From: Ramlibacter humi
GTDB lineage: Bacteria > Pseudomonadota > Gammaproteobacteria > Burkholderiales > Burkholderiaceae_C
Direction of reading: 5' to 3'
DNA length: 64,000 nucleotides
Assembly (NCBI RefSeq): GCF_004681975.1
Contig: NZ_SMLK01000001.1
Location: 806,001-870,000, forward strand
Both the position numbers and the translations under genes were made by a program. Position 1 is the stretch's first letter; every line of letters begins with the position of its first letter. Shown one piece after another: positions 54,922 to 64,000 of the stretch. The notes beneath the pieces were generated by a model. That model ran no database searches. It was not told the DNA's origin and saw only the letters and a list, made by a program, of their open reading frames with translations.

Positions 54922-56932
54922 TTTCGACCTCGCCCAATTCCATGGCGTCTTCTTCGAGGAAGCCGCCGACAACCTGGACAATTTCGAGCAGCTGCTGGTC
55001 GACCTGGACGTGGCCGCCCCGTCCGACGAGACGCTGAACGCCATCTTCCGCTGCGCCCATTCCGTCAAGGGCGGCGCCGCCACCTTCGGCTTCTCCGACG
55101 TGGCCGACGTGACGCACGCGATGGAAACGCTGCTGGACGGCCTGCGCCGCCATGAGCAGCAGCCCACCACCGCGATGGTGGACACGCTGTTGCAGTCCGG
55201 CGACGTGCTGCGCGCCCTGCTGGCCCGCCACCAGCAAGGCGGCGGCGATGCGCCCGACACCGCGGCGCTGCTGGCCGCGCTGCAAGCCCACATCGGCGGC
55301 GACGCGCACCATGCCGCCGCGCCCGCGCCTGCTCCCGCCCCCGTCGTGGCCGCCGCGCCCGTCCCGGCCCCCGCGGGCCAGCGCGACCTGGAACTGTCCG
55401 CCGGCCCGCTGGACTCGTCTTCCGTGGCCGACGACCTGGTCGAGCTGTTCGCCGAAGTGAACGTCGGCGGCCAGCTGGAGCGCGTCGATGCCCTGCCCGG
55501 CCAGGACGAAAAGACGCAACGCTTCCGCCTGCGCACCACGGCGAGCGATGCCGACCTGCTGGACCTTTGCAGCTTCCACCTCTCGCGCGACCGCATCCGC
55601 ATCGCGCCGTGGCCCGCTGAAGCGGCGCCCGCCGTGATCGCTCCCGCGCCCGTGGCCGCTCCGGTCGCGGCTGCTCCCGTACCGGCTGCCGCGCGCAAGC
55701 CCGCGGCGACCACCGAAACGCTGCGCGTCTCGCTCGACAAGGTCGACCAGCTGATCAACCTGATGGGCGAGCTGGTCATCACTCAGGCCATGCTGGCCCA
55801 GCGCACCTCGCGCCTGGAAGGCGCCACGCGCCAGCAGCTGGCCGGTGGCCTGTCGGACCTGGAGCGCACCACGCGCGACCTGCAGGAAGCCGTGATGTCG
55901 ATCCGCATGATCCCGATGGGCGACGTCTTCAACCGCTTCCCGCGCATGCTGCGCGACCTGGCCGGCCGCCTGGGCAAGCAGCTGGAACTGCGCACCGTGG
56001 GCGAGTCCACCGAGCTGGACAAGGGCCTGATCGAGAAGATCACCGACCCGCTGACCCACCTGGTGCGCAACTCGGTGGACCACGGCATCGAGCTGCCCGC
56101 CGAGCGCATCGCCAAGGGCAAGCCGGCGCACGGCACGCTGACCCTGTCGGCCCGCCACGAAGGCGGCTGCATCGTCATCGAAGTCGACGACGACGGCCGC
56201 GGCCTGGACCGCGAAAAGCTGCTGGCCAAGGCGCGCCGCAACGGCATGCAGCTGCCCGACACCATGACCGACGCCGAGGTCTTCCAGCTGATCTTCGCGC
56301 CGGGCTTCTCCACCGCCGAAGCCGTGACCGACATCTCCGGCCGCGGCGTGGGCATGGACGTGGTCCGCCGCAACATCCTGGGCCTGGGCGGCAGCGTCGA
56401 ACTGGATTCGGAACTGGGCGTGGGCACCTGCGTGCGCGTGCGCCTGCCGCTGACGCTGGCCATCATGGACGGCATGACGCTGGAAGCCGGCGGCGAGCTG
56501 TACATCCTGCCGCTGGCCGGCGTGGTCGAGTCGTTCCAGGCCCAGCGCGGCACGGTGCGCCAGATGCCCGAAGGCCCGCGCGTGGTGAAGGTGCGCGAAG
56601 AGTGGCTGCCGGTGGTGGCGCTGTCCGACTTCACCGGCGCGCCGCCGGTGGACGACAACGGCCAGCCCATGCTGGTGCTGGTGCAGGCGGAAGGCCGCCG
56701 CATCGCGCTGCAGGTGGGCCGCCTGGTCGGCCAGCAGCAGGTGGTGGTGAAGAACCTGGAGTCCAACTACCAGCGCGTCAAAGGCGTCTCGGGCGCCACC
56801 ATCATGGGCGACGGCAGCGTCGCCCTGATCCTGGACGTGGGCCTGCTCGTGCGCGGCTGCCCTTCAGCATCTTCCCTATCCAGTTCCGCCGCCGCCTTCC
56901 GACAACAGGAAGAAGCGGCCGTCCCGGCCTGA
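54911..56932 (+). CDS. cheA: Chemotaxis histidine kinase CheA
   Basis: 673 aa. P1 Hpt domain with phospho-His in RCAHSVKGGAATFGF; an Ala/Pro linker; a short P2-like segment (about 160-240); dimerisation helices (TLRVSLDKVDQLINLMGELV); HATPase with HLVRNSVDHGIELPAERI and SGRGVGMDVVRRNI; and a C-terminal CheW-like P5 domain (YILPLAGVVESFQ). Phosphorylates CheY and CheB under chemoreceptor control. The last 25 residues (CPSASSLSSSAAAFRQQEE) are an unusual Ser/Ala tail after the P5 domain. Confidence 0.95.
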   Translation: MAADFDLAQFHGVFFEEAADNLDNFEQLLVDLDVAAPSDETLNAIFRCAHSVKGGAATFGFSDVADVTHAMETLLDGLRRHEQQPTTAMVDTLLQSGDVLRALLARHQQGGGDAPDTAALLAALQAHIGGDAHHAAAPAPAPAPVVAAAPVPAPAGQRDLELSAGPLDSSSVADDLVELFAEVNVGGQLERVDALPGQDEKTQRFRLRTTASDADLLDLCSFHLSRDRIRIAPWPAEAAPAVIAPAPVAAPVAAAPVPAAARKPAATTETLRVSLDKVDQLINLMGELVITQAMLAQRTSRLEGATRQQLAGGLSDLERTTRDLQEAVMSIRMIPMGDVFNRFPRMLRDLAGRLGKQLELRTVGESTELDKGLIEKITDPLTHLVRNSVDHGIELPAERIAKGKPAHGTLTLSARHEGGCIVIEVDDDGRGLDREKLLAKARRNGMQLPDTMTDAEVFQLIFAPGFSTAEAVTDISGRGVGMDVVRRNILGLGGSVELDSELGVGTCVRVRLPLTLAIMDGMTLEAGGELYILPLAGVVESFQAQRGTVRQMPEGPRVVKVREEWLPVVALSDFTGAPPVDDNGQPMLVLVQAEGRRIALQVGRLVGQQQVVVKNLESNYQRVKGVSGATIMGDGSVALILDVGLLVRGCPSASSLSSSAAAFRQQEEAAVPA

Positions 56933-56969
56933 CTTCCACCTCCACCTTCACCCAACGACCCGTACCGAC

Positions 56970-57482
56970 ATGGACATGATCAAAGAGGGCGAACACATCG
57001 CCCGCCAGGAAGCCGCCCGCAGCATCGCCGCTCCCCACGCCGGCGAGTACCTCACGTTCCGCCTCGGCACCGAGGAATACGGCGTGGACATCCAGAAGGT
57101 GCAGGAAATCCGCTCCTACGAGCATCCCACCCGCATCCCCGGCGCGCCGCACTACGTCAAGGGCGTGGTCAACCTGCGCGGCGTGATCGTCCCCATCGTC
57201 GACCTGCGCGTGAAACTGGGCTGCGACGAGGTCGCCTACAACCCCTTCACCGTCGTCATCGTGATGGCCGTGAACAACCGCGTGGTCGGCGCCGTGGTGG
57301 ACGCCGTGTCCGACGTGCTGGACCTGCAGGCCGAGACCATCAAGCCGCCGCCGGAACTGGCCGACGCGCAGGCCGCCGACTTCGTCACCGCCATCGCCAG
57401 CGTGTCCGATCGCATGATCATGCTGGTGGACATGGTGTGCCTGCTGGGCGCCGCCCTCGGCTCCATCCCCGGGCAGGCATGA
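56970..57482 (+). CDS. cheW: Chemotaxis coupling protein CheW
   Basis: 170 aa. CheW core: [40 protein letters not shown] and a C-terminal MLVDMVCLL. Bridges chemoreceptors and CheA. Preceded by an unstructured N-terminus of about 25 residues. The chemoreceptor gene begins two bases after its stop. Confidence 0.95.
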   Translation: MDMIKEGEHIARQEAARSIAAPHAGEYLTFRLGTEEYGVDIQKVQEIRSYEHPTRIPGAPHYVKGVVNLRGVIVPIVDLRVKLGCDEVAYNPFTVVIVMAVNNRVVGAVVDAVSDVLDLQAETIKPPPELADAQAADFVTAIASVSDRMIMLVDMVCLLGAALGSIPGQA

Positions 57483-57483
57483 C

Positions 57484-59031
57484 ATGAAGATGAAGCTGCG
57501 CACGCGCCTCGCCGGGGCCTTCGCCGCCCTGCTGGCCCTGCAAGTGCTGGTCGCCGGCATCGCCGTCGCGCAGCTGGTCTCGCTCGACTCGATGGACGAG
57601 CGGGAAGACTCGCTCAGGCAGCGCCGCGACGACGTCAACGAGTGGACATCGCTCACGCGCCTGAACGTGTCGCGCGCCGTGTCCGTCGCCAAGTCCGGCA
57701 GCCATGCCGGCCTGGCGCAATGGACGGACGGCGAGATGAAGCAGACCTCCGCCGCCATCGGCGCGCTGCAGAAGAAGCTGGAGGCGGGCTTCACCTCGCG
57801 CGAGGAAAAAACCCGGATGGAAGCCGTCGCGACGGCGCGCAAGGCCTACGTGGACCTGCGCGCCGGGCTGCTCAAGCGCATGGCGGTGCCTGCCGAGGCC
57901 GCCGCGGCGCAAGCCGATGTCGACGCGAGATTGCTGCCCGCGTCGCGCGCCTACCTGGCCAGCCTGGCCGACGTGGGCAAGCTGGTGGACGGACAGCTGC
58001 AAGCCGTCTACGCCGAACGCGCGGCCATCCACGGCCGTGCGATGAAGCTGCTGCCCACGCTGGCCGGCCTCGCCTTGCTGCTGGGCGCCGCGATGGCCTG
58101 GCTGGTGGCGCGCAGCATCACCGTTCCCCTGGGCCAGGCGCAGGGCGTCGCCCGCCGCATCGCCAGCGGTGACCTCACCGAACCCGTACCCGCCGGCCGC
58201 CGCGACGAAGTGGGCGACCTGCTGGCCGCGCTGGCCGCCATGCAGGACAACCTGCGCGGCATGGTCGGCGGCATCCGCGCCGGCACCGAGAGCCTGGGTG
58301 TGGCCACGTCGCAGATCGCCAGCGGCAACCAGGACCTGAGCTCGCGCACCGAGCGCGCTGCCGGCAACCTGCAGCAGACCGCCGCCACGCTGTCGACCCT
58401 GAGCGAGGCCATGACCTCCGCGGCCGGCAACGCCGGCGACGCGCGCCGGCTGGCCGACGAGGCCGCGCACGTCGCGCACCGCGGCGGCGAAGTGGTGGCC
58501 AAAGTCGTGCGCACCATGGCCGACATCGACGCCAGCTCGGGCCGCATCGGCGAGATCACCTCCGTCATCGACGGCATCGCCTTCCAGACCAACCTGCTGG
58601 CGCTGAACGCGGCGGTGGAAGCCGCCCGCGCCGGCGAGCAAGGCCGCGGCTTCGCCGTCGTGGCCGCCGAAGTGCGCGGCCTGGCCGGCCGCTGCGCCGA
58701 AGCGGCGCGCGAGATCCGCGGCCTGATCGACGCCAGCAGCGCCCGCGTGGCCGACGGCTCGCGCCTGGTGGGCGACGCCGGCCAGACGATGCAGCACATC
58801 GAGAAGAGCGTGCAGCAGGTCACCCGCGCCATCGGCGGCCTCTCCGAAGCCGCGCAAGGCCAGGCCGGCGGCATCGGCGAAGTGAACCAGGCCGTGACGC
58901 AGCTGGACCAGATCACGCAGCAGAACGCCGCGCTGGTGGAAGAAGCCGCCGCCGCCGCGCAAAGCCTGAAGGACCAGGCTGTGTCGCTGGCGCGCCTGGT
59001 GGGCGGCTTCCGCGTGCCGCACGCCGCCTGA
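57484..59031 (+). CDS. Methyl-accepting chemotaxis protein (4HB/Tar-like)
   Basis: 515 aa. N-terminal span ([20 protein letters not shown]), periplasmic four-helix-type sensor (about 30-190), second span ([20 protein letters not shown]), HAMP ([20 protein letters not shown]), methylation helices and signalling hairpin with [20 protein letters not shown]. No C-terminal CheR/CheB tether pentapeptide is seen (ends RVPHAA). Being inside the che cluster, it is probably a primary partner of this CheA/CheW. Ligand unknown. Confidence 0.94.
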   Translation: MKMKLRTRLAGAFAALLALQVLVAGIAVAQLVSLDSMDEREDSLRQRRDDVNEWTSLTRLNVSRAVSVAKSGSHAGLAQWTDGEMKQTSAAIGALQKKLEAGFTSREEKTRMEAVATARKAYVDLRAGLLKRMAVPAEAAAAQADVDARLLPASRAYLASLADVGKLVDGQLQAVYAERAAIHGRAMKLLPTLAGLALLLGAAMAWLVARSITVPLGQAQGVARRIASGDLTEPVPAGRRDEVGDLLAALAAMQDNLRGMVGGIRAGTESLGVATSQIASGNQDLSSRTERAAGNLQQTAATLSTLSEAMTSAAGNAGDARRLADEAAHVAHRGGEVVAKVVRTMADIDASSGRIGEITSVIDGIAFQTNLLALNAAVEAARAGEQGRGFAVVAAEVRGLAGRCAEAAREIRGLIDASSARVADGSRLVGDAGQTMQHIEKSVQQVTRAIGGLSEAAQGQAGGIGEVNQAVTQLDQITQQNAALVEEAAAAAQSLKDQAVSLARLVGGFRVPHAA

Positions 59032-59066
59032 CGGCACCCATCCACACGCAGTTCCGTGGAGCTACC

Positions 59067-59897
59067 ATGACCGCCGCCGCCCTCGCCTATCCCGGCACGT
59101 CTTCGCAGGACGTGGCTTTCGACGCCGCCGATTTCCAGCGCGTGCGCGCGCTGATCCGGACCAAGGCCGGCATCGACCTGCACCCCGGCAAGCAGAACAT
59201 GGTGTACGGCCGCCTGTCGCGGCGCCTGCGCGAGACGCGCCACGGCAGCTTCCGCGACTACCTGGACGCGCTGGAACGCACGGGCGGCGACGAGTGGCAG
59301 GAGTTCATCAACTGCCTGACGACCAACCTCACCTCGTTCTTCCGCGAGCCGCACCACTTCGAGCTGCTGGCGGCGGAACTGAAGAAGACGCCGGCCACCG
59401 CGCGCCGCATCTGGTCGTGCGCCGCGTCCACCGGCGAGGAGCCGTACAGCATCGCCATGACGGCCGCCGAATCGGGCGCCAGCGTGAAGATCGACGCCAG
59501 CGACATCGACACCCGCGTGCTGGCCCAGGCCCGCGCCGGCGTGTACGCGATGGAGAACGTCTCGTCGCTGGGCGCCGAACGCCTGCGCTGCTTCTTCCAG
59601 CGCGGCACCGGGGCGCACGAAGGCAAGGCGCGCGTGAAAGCCGAGCTGCGCGAGCGCGTGTCGTTCCGGGCCTTCAACCTCCTCGCTTCCGGCTGGGACG
59701 CGCGCGACTACGACGCCGTGTTCTGCCGCAACGTGATGATCTATTTCGACCGCCCGACCCAGCGCCAGGTGCTGGAGCGCCTGCACGGCGCGCTGCGCCC
59801 GGGCGGCCTGCTCTACGCCGGCCATTCGGAGAACTTCTCCGAGCACCGCGACCTGTTCGTCCTCACCGGCAAGACGGTGTACCGGCGGGCCGGCTGA
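59067..59897 (+). CDS. cheR: Chemotaxis methyltransferase CheR
   Basis: 276 aa. N-terminal helical domain (DFQRVRALIRTKAGIDLHPG, then KQNMVYGRLSRRLRETRHG) and SAM-binding domain with RIWSCAASTGEEPYSIAMT, a typical CheR motif, plus FCRNVMIYFDRPTQRQVLE. Methylates receptor glutamates for adaptation. Start at 59067 follows GGAGC. Overlaps cheD by one base (TGATG). Confidence 0.95.
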   Translation: MTAAALAYPGTSSQDVAFDAADFQRVRALIRTKAGIDLHPGKQNMVYGRLSRRLRETRHGSFRDYLDALERTGGDEWQEFINCLTTNLTSFFREPHHFELLAAELKKTPATARRIWSCAASTGEEPYSIAMTAAESGASVKIDASDIDTRVLAQARAGVYAMENVSSLGAERLRCFFQRGTGAHEGKARVKAELRERVSFRAFNLLASGWDARDYDAVFCRNVMIYFDRPTQRQVLERLHGALRPGGLLYAGHSENFSEHRDLFVLTGKTVYRRAG

Positions 59898-60538
59898 TGG
59901 CCGAGGCCGCACTGCAGGATTCGCCGGCCCAGGCGATCGCCAGGCTGCGCGCGCGCACGCCGCGCGAGCACGAGGCTTCGTTCTTCTTCTGGGACGGCAA
60001 CTTCGGCTGCGCGTCGGTGAAGGTGCTGCCGGGCGAGTTCTACGCCGGCACCGAGGAGCTCGCCGTCACCACCACGCTGGGCAGCTGCGTGGCCGCCTGC
60101 CTGCACGACGCCGGCGCGGGCCTGGGCGGCATGAACCACTTCATGCTGCCCGACGCGGGCGATGCCGCCGCGGGCGGGCGCTTCGGCGCCTTCGCGATGG
60201 AACTGCTGATCAACGAGCTGCTCAAGCGCGGCGCGCGCCGCTCCGCCCTGCAGGCCAAGATCTTCGGCGGCGGCTCGGTGATGAAAAGCCTGGCCGGCAC
60301 GCTGATCGGCGAGAAGAACGTGGCCTTCGTCAAGGATTACCTCTCGCGCGAGCGCATCCCCGTCATGGGCAGCGACGTGCTGGACGTGTTCCCGCGCAAG
60401 GTCTGCATGTTCCCCAGGAGCGGCAAGGTGCTGTGCCGGCGGCTGCCCGCCGCGCAGGCCACGGAAGCCGAAGTGCAGGAGGCGCGCTACCGCGCCGAGA
60501 TCGGGCGCCAGCGCGGCGGTGCCGTGGAGCTGTTCTGA
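59897..60538 (+). CDS. cheD: Chemoreceptor glutamine deamidase CheD
   Basis: 213 aa. Catalytic Cys in TTLGSCVAACLHDAG and His in GGMNHFMLPD, with AKIFGGGSVM downstream; all family landmarks are present. An N-terminal extension of about 45 residues precedes the core. Deamidates receptor Gln to Glu, creating methylation sites. The start overlaps the cheR stop, and its stop overlaps the cheB start (TGATG). Confidence 0.95.
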   Translation: MAEAALQDSPAQAIARLRARTPREHEASFFFWDGNFGCASVKVLPGEFYAGTEELAVTTTLGSCVAACLHDAGAGLGGMNHFMLPDAGDAAAGGRFGAFAMELLINELLKRGARRSALQAKIFGGGSVMKSLAGTLIGEKNVAFVKDYLSRERIPVMGSDVLDVFPRKVCMFPRSGKVLCRRLPAAQATEAEVQEARYRAEIGRQRGGAVELF

Positions 60539-61608
60539 TGAATCCGATCCGCGTCGTCGTCGTCGACGATTCCGCCCTGGTGCGCAGCGTGCTCACCGAG
60601 CTGATCAACCGCAGCCCCGACCTGAAAGTCATCGGCAGCGCGGCCGACCCCTACGAAGCGCGCGAGAAGATCCGCGAGCTGGACCCCGACGTCATCACGC
60701 TGGACGTGGAGATGCCGCGCATGGACGGCCTGGCCTTCCTCGAGCGGATGATGCGGCTGCGGCCCACGCCCGCCGTGATGGTCTCCACCCTCACCGAGCG
60801 CGGCGCCGCCACCACGCTGCGCGCGCTGGAACTGGGCGCGGTGGACTTCGTCGCCAAGCCCACCGCCAACGTGCGCAATGGCTTGTCGGCGCTGGCCGCC
60901 GAACTGACCGGCAAGCTGCGCGCCGCCGCGCAAGCGCGCGTCAAGCGCGCCGCGATGCCACCCGCCGCCGTGCCCGCCGTCTCCGTGCCGAAGCCATCGG
61001 CCACCGGCCAGGCGCATGACCACCTGATCGCCATCGGCGCCAGCACCGGCGGCACCGAGGCCATCCGCGAGATCCTGTGCAAGCTGCCGGCGGAGACGCC
61101 CGGCATCGTGATCACCCAGCACATGCCGCCCGGCTTCACCGCCAGCTTCGCGGCGCGGCTGGACAGCCTGTGCGCGCTGCGCGTGAAGGAAGCCGCCGAC
61201 GGCGACCGCGTGCTGCAGGGCCACGTGTACATCGCGCCGGGCGGCAAGCACATGGTCATCGAGCGGCACGCCATGGGCGGCTACGTCTGCCGCATCACCG
61301 ACACCGAAGCGGTGAACCGGCACAAGCCTTCGGTGGAAGTGATGTTCCAGTCCGTCGCGCGCGTGGCCGGCAAGCGCGCCACCGGCGTCATGCTCACCGG
61401 CATGGGCGCCGACGGCGCCAAGGCCATGCGCGAGATGCGCGACCGCGGCGCGTACAACTTCGTGCAGGACGAAGCCAGCTGCGTGGTGTTCGGCATGCCG
61501 AAGGAAGCCATCGCGGCGGGCGCGGCGAGCGAAGTGGCGCCGCTGGGCCAGATCGCGTCGAAACTCGTGCAGCGCACGGGTGCGGTCCGCGGCCATCCCT
61601 CTTCGTGA
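60538..61608 (+). CDS. cheB: Chemotaxis glutamate methylesterase CheB
   Basis: 356 aa. N-terminal receiver (VVVDDSALVRSVLTELI, phospho-Asp in ITLDVEMPRMDG), linker, and the methylesterase domain with catalytic Ser in IGASTGGTEAI, His in ITQHMPPGFTASF and Asp in LTGMGADGAKAM. Removes methyl groups from receptors, opposing CheR. Last gene of the che cluster; no cheZ is present. Confidence 0.95.
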   Translation: MNPIRVVVVDDSALVRSVLTELINRSPDLKVIGSAADPYEAREKIRELDPDVITLDVEMPRMDGLAFLERMMRLRPTPAVMVSTLTERGAATTLRALELGAVDFVAKPTANVRNGLSALAAELTGKLRAAAQARVKRAAMPPAAVPAVSVPKPSATGQAHDHLIAIGASTGGTEAIREILCKLPAETPGIVITQHMPPGFTASFAARLDSLCALRVKEAADGDRVLQGHVYIAPGGKHMVIERHAMGGYVCRITDTEAVNRHKPSVEVMFQSVARVAGKRATGVMLTGMGADGAKAMREMRDRGAYNFVQDEASCVVFGMPKEAIAAGAASEVAPLGQIASKLVQRTGAVRGHPSS

Positions 61609-61621
61609 GTTTTTCCAGGGC

Positions 61622-61652
61622 TTGACCTTTTTTCTCCTGCAGGGTTTCAAAT
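61622..61652 (+). promoter_or_regulatory. Candidate MerR-family-controlled promoter of czcD
   Basis: TTGACC at 61622-61627 and TCAAAT at 61647-61652, separated by 19 bases, the over-long spacing typical of MerR/ZntR/CadR-regulated metal promoters. The spacer's right half (TGCAGGGTTT) resembles the CadR/PbrR operator arm; the left arm is pyrimidine-rich and less clear. The transcript would begin about 15-20 bases before the gene. Confidence 0.55.
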
Positions 61653-61673
61653 GCCGCCTGAAGGAGAACGACA

Positions 61674-62741
61674 TTGGCCCACGAGCATCGACACGCCCCG
61701 GACTCCGGGCATCGCCATGACGGCGGGCACGGCCATGGCGGCTCCCACGCCGGCCATGACCACACGGCGGGCGCCAACGAGAAGTCCCTGAAGATCGCGC
61801 TGGGCCTGACGTTCGCCTTCCTGCTGGTGGAGCTGGCCGGCGGCATCGTCACGCAAAGCCTGGCGCTCATCTCCGACGCCGCCCACATGCTCACGGACGT
61901 CGCCGCCCTGGCCATCGCCCTGGTGGCCATCCGTGTCGGCAGGCGCGCGGTGGATGCGCGCCGGACGTTCGGCTACGCGCGGTTCGAGATCCTGGCCGCG
62001 GCGTTCAACGCGCTGCTTCTCTTCGGCGCGGCCGTGTTCATCGTGTACGAGGCGTACCGGCGCCTGAAGCAGCCGCCGGACCTGGAGCCCGCCGGCATGC
62101 TGGCGATCGCCATCATCGGGCTGCTGGTGAACGTCGCCGCGATGAAGGTCCTGGCCTCGGGCCGCGACGAGAGCCTGAACGTGAAGGGAGCCTACCTGGA
62201 AGTCTGGAGCGACATGCTCGGCTCCCTGGGGGTCATTCTCGGCGCCGTGATCATCAAGGTCACCGGATACGACTGGGTCGACTCGGTGGTGGCCGTCCTC
62301 ATCGGCCTCTGGGTGCTGCCGAGGACGTGGTCGCTGCTGAGGTCCAGCGTGAACATCCTCCTCGAGGGGGTCCCCGAGGACGTGGACCTGGAAGCCGTGC
62401 GCGACACCCTGCTTGCCGTCCCGGGTGTCCGCAGCATCCATGACCTGCACATCTGGGCCCTCACCAGCGGCAAGGTGAGCCTGACGGTTCACGTGGTCAA
62501 CGATGAAACCGTCGGCGCGGAAAAGAGCATCCTCCCCGAGATCCGCAGGCAGCTCGCCGGCCGGTTCGGCATCACGCACGTCACGGTCCAGTGCGAGCAC
62601 GAGCCTTGCCACCAGTCCGACGAGGACACGGCGGAACACTTCAGGACGGCGGAGCAGGTGTTCCGCACGGATGCCGGCTGGCGGCCGAAGATCCGGCCCG
62701 CTACCGATGCGCCGCCAGAAGCACCCCGCCGGCGCCGATGA
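61674..62741 (+). CDS. czcD: CzcD-type cation diffusion facilitator (Zn/Co/Cd exporter)
   Basis: 355 aa from a TTG start at 61674, seven bases after AAGGAG. His-rich N-terminus (GHRHDGGHGHGG), six spans, metal site A residues in LISDAAHMLTD (HxxxD) and YLEVWSDMLGS (ExxxD), then a cytoplasmic C-terminal domain (SIHDLHIWALTSGKVSLTVH). The overall pattern closely follows Cupriavidus CzcD. Exports divalent metals by proton antiport. A MerR-style promoter lies just upstream. Convergent overlap of 41 bp with the LysE gene. Confidence 0.93.
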   Translation: MAHEHRHAPDSGHRHDGGHGHGGSHAGHDHTAGANEKSLKIALGLTFAFLLVELAGGIVTQSLALISDAAHMLTDVAALAIALVAIRVGRRAVDARRTFGYARFEILAAAFNALLLFGAAVFIVYEAYRRLKQPPDLEPAGMLAIAIIGLLVNVAAMKVLASGRDESLNVKGAYLEVWSDMLGSLGVILGAVIIKVTGYDWVDSVVAVLIGLWVLPRTWSLLRSSVNILLEGVPEDVDLEAVRDTLLAVPGVRSIHDLHIWALTSGKVSLTVHVVNDETVGAEKSILPEIRRQLAGRFGITHVTVQCEHEPCHQSDEDTAEHFRTAEQVFRTDAGWRPKIRPATDAPPEAPRRRR

Positions 62742-63324
62742 AGAACCCGCCGGTCGCCTTGTTCAGCCTCTGCGCGCCTTTGCGGCTGGTGATGACGCGC
62801 CGCAGCTGGCGGCCGCCGAGGCCGTACACCAGCGACGACACGAACTCCGCCGCCAGGTAGGTGGCGCCCAGCACCAGGAACTGGTGTGCGGCCGGCTGCG
62901 CCGCATCGATGAACTGCGGAAAGATCGCGGCGAACAGCAGGACGGCCTTGGGATTGCTGATGCCCAGCAGGAATTCCTGCAGCACCAGGCTGCGCATGGG
63001 GCGCACCGGCGCCGCGGCCGCTTCGGCCTGCTCGTCGAGGCCCAGGCTGTCCTTGCTGCGCCAGGCGCGCAGGCCCAGCCAGAAGAGGTAGACCGCGCCG
63101 ATCCACTTCAGGACGTTGAACGCCGTCTCGGACGCCAGCAGCATCGCGCCCAGGCCGATGGCGGAGATGGCGAGGAAGATCGCGAAGGCGACCACGCGCC
63201 CGATCGTGCCGACCAAGGCCGCGACCACACCCTGGCGGATGCCGTTGTTCAGCGCGCAGAAGTTGTTCGGCCCCGGCGCCAGCGCCATCAGCACCGCGAC
63301 GGGAAAGAAGAGCAAGGGATCCAT
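62701..63324 (-). CDS. LysE/RhtB-family amino-acid exporter
   Basis: 207 aa. Six predicted spans; family start MDPLLFFPVAVLMALAPGPN (GPN motif) with NNGIRQGVVAALVGTIGRVV, and LLGISNPKAVLLFAAIFPQF. Exports an amino acid such as threonine, homoserine or lysine; specificity unknown. I chose the ATG at 63324 because family proteins begin near this motif; 15 codons further upstream are also open. Divergent from the MFS gene. Confidence 0.9.
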   Translation of the reverse strand: MDPLLFFPVAVLMALAPGPNNFCALNNGIRQGVVAALVGTIGRVVAFAIFLAISAIGLGAMLLASETAFNVLKWIGAVYLFWLGLRAWRSKDSLGLDEQAEAAAAPVRPMRSLVLQEFLLGISNPKAVLLFAAIFPQFIDAAQPAAHQFLVLGATYLAAEFVSSLVYGLGGRQLRRVITSRKGAQRLNKATGGFFIGAGGVLLAAHR

Positions 63325-63419
63325 GGTCCAGGCTTCCGTGTGAGCGGCCATCTTAGTCCGGCGTCGCATGGCGCTTGCTCATGCGAACCCGGCAACACGC
63401 ATGCGACACTCGCACCGGC

Positions 63420-64000
63420 ATGACCCACACCCGGCCGCTGAATCCGCTTTCCATCGCACTCGCCGGCCTCGTCTCCCTCGGTGTCGCGATGGGCATCGGC
63501 CGCTTCGCGTTCACTCCGCTGCTCCCGATGATGCTGGCCGAACGCTCGGTCGACCTCACGGGCGCCAGCCTGCTCGCCAGCGCGAACTACCTGGGCTACC
63601 TGCTGGGCGCGGTGGCGTGCACGTTCCAGCCGTGGATCTGGCGGCATTTCGGCTGGGCGAGCGCGGTCAACGGGCCGAAGCTGGTGCGCGGCGGCCTGAT
63701 CGCCACGGTGCTGCTCACGCTGGGCATGGCGCTGCACGTGCCGGGCGCCTGGGTGCTGCTGCGGTTCGCGGCGGGCGTGGCCAGTGCGGTGGTCTTCCTC
63801 TACACATCGGGCTTTTGCCTCGAGCAGCTGGCGCGCCGAGGCGTGCCCGCGATGGGCGCGCTGATCTACGTGGGTCCGGGGCTGGGCATCGTCGCTTCGG
63901 GGTTGGCCGCCACCCTGCTGGTGCAGATGCACGCGCCGGCCTCGATGGGCTGGCTCACGTTCGGGGTGCTGGCCGCGCTGCTGATGTCCGCGGTGTGGCG
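63420..64000 (+). CDS. YbfB/YjiJ-family MFS transporter, truncated by window edge
   Basis: The first 193 codons from an ATG at 63420. Opens MTHTRPLNPLSIALAGLVSL, then GVAMGIGRFAFTPLLPMMLA and ASANYLGYLLGAVACTF, the hallmark of the YbfB/YjiJ group (MFS_4). Further spans are GLIATVLLTLGMALHV, VVFLYTSGFCLEQLARR and GALIYVGPGLGIVASGLAAT. Substrate unknown. No stop before the right edge. Confidence 0.88.
   Translation, partial: MTHTRPLNPLSIALAGLVSLGVAMGIGRFAFTPLLPMMLAERSVDLTGASLLASANYLGYLLGAVACTFQPWIWRHFGWASAVNGPKLVRGGLIATVLLTLGMALHVPGAWVLLRFAAGVASAVVFLYTSGFCLEQLARRGVPAMGALIYVGPGLGIVASGLAATLLVQMHAPASMGWLTFGVLAALLMSAVW

Overview
The window is a continuous stretch of chromosome from a very GC-rich betaproteobacterium. 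Gene content and order point to Burkholderiales, most likely Comamonadaceae (Ramlibacter/Variovorax-like): divergent pepA-holC and lptFG, a clpS-clpA pair beside a cold-shock gene, exbB-exbD-lpxK-kdsB-adk, a CysB-type regulator, a FimV-like protein and a CzcD-type exporter. Genus is inference; no rRNA is present. I saw no phage, insertion sequence or CRISPR array.

Layout. (1) 1-7274, minus: a two-gene signalling operon, a giant soluble hybrid histidine kinase with eleven tandem 92-residue poly-HAMP repeats and a downstream receiver protein cut by the window edge. (2) 7573-9588, minus: an amino-acid-type ABC binding protein, a small unknown protein and holC, followed by pepA. (3) 11126-17135, plus: lptF-lptG-cbiX-like, cysB-like regulator, aminotransferase, SGNH lipoprotein, EVE protein. 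(4) 17146-22522, minus: a DUF1501/DUF1800 exported pair, clpA, clpS. (5) 22810-27892: cold-shock protein, icd, two paralogous Ala/Lys-rich exported proteins with matching promoter-like elements, DUF192 protein, sodB, xseA. (6) 28223-32011, plus: exbB-exbD-lpxK-Trm112-like-kdsB-adk, an envelope-biogenesis operon with overlapping genes. (7) 32024-39014: asparaginase, lexA with two SOS boxes, DUF1993 protein, 2-hydroxyacid dehydrogenase, MFS transporter, FimV-like protein. (8) 39081-44622, plus: fatty-acyl/aromatic-CoA catabolism (hydroxyacyl-CoA dehydrogenase, enoyl-CoA hydratase, Crp-type regulator, phosphotransferase, acyl-CoA dehydrogenase). (9) 44758-48507: unknown proteins, a glutathione S-transferase, a response regulator, small ORFs. 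(10) tRNA-Arg(TCT), then 48728-61608: a sensory island with a chemoreceptor carrying a C-terminal Cache-like domain, a hybrid kinase plus separate Hpt protein, a NarL-type two-component pair, and cheY-cheA-cheW-mcp-cheR-cheD-cheB. (11) 61674-64000: czcD-type metal exporter behind a MerR-style promoter, a LysE exporter and a truncated MFS gene.

The most unusual items are the poly-HAMP kinase, whose repeats carry superimposed two-unit and three-unit sequence periodicities; the pair of ECF-sigma-like promoters with identical spacing; the chemoreceptor with a cytoplasmic Cache-like domain; and two imperfect palindromic intergenic repeats. All coordinates and start choices were made by reading the sequence; no database search was possible.
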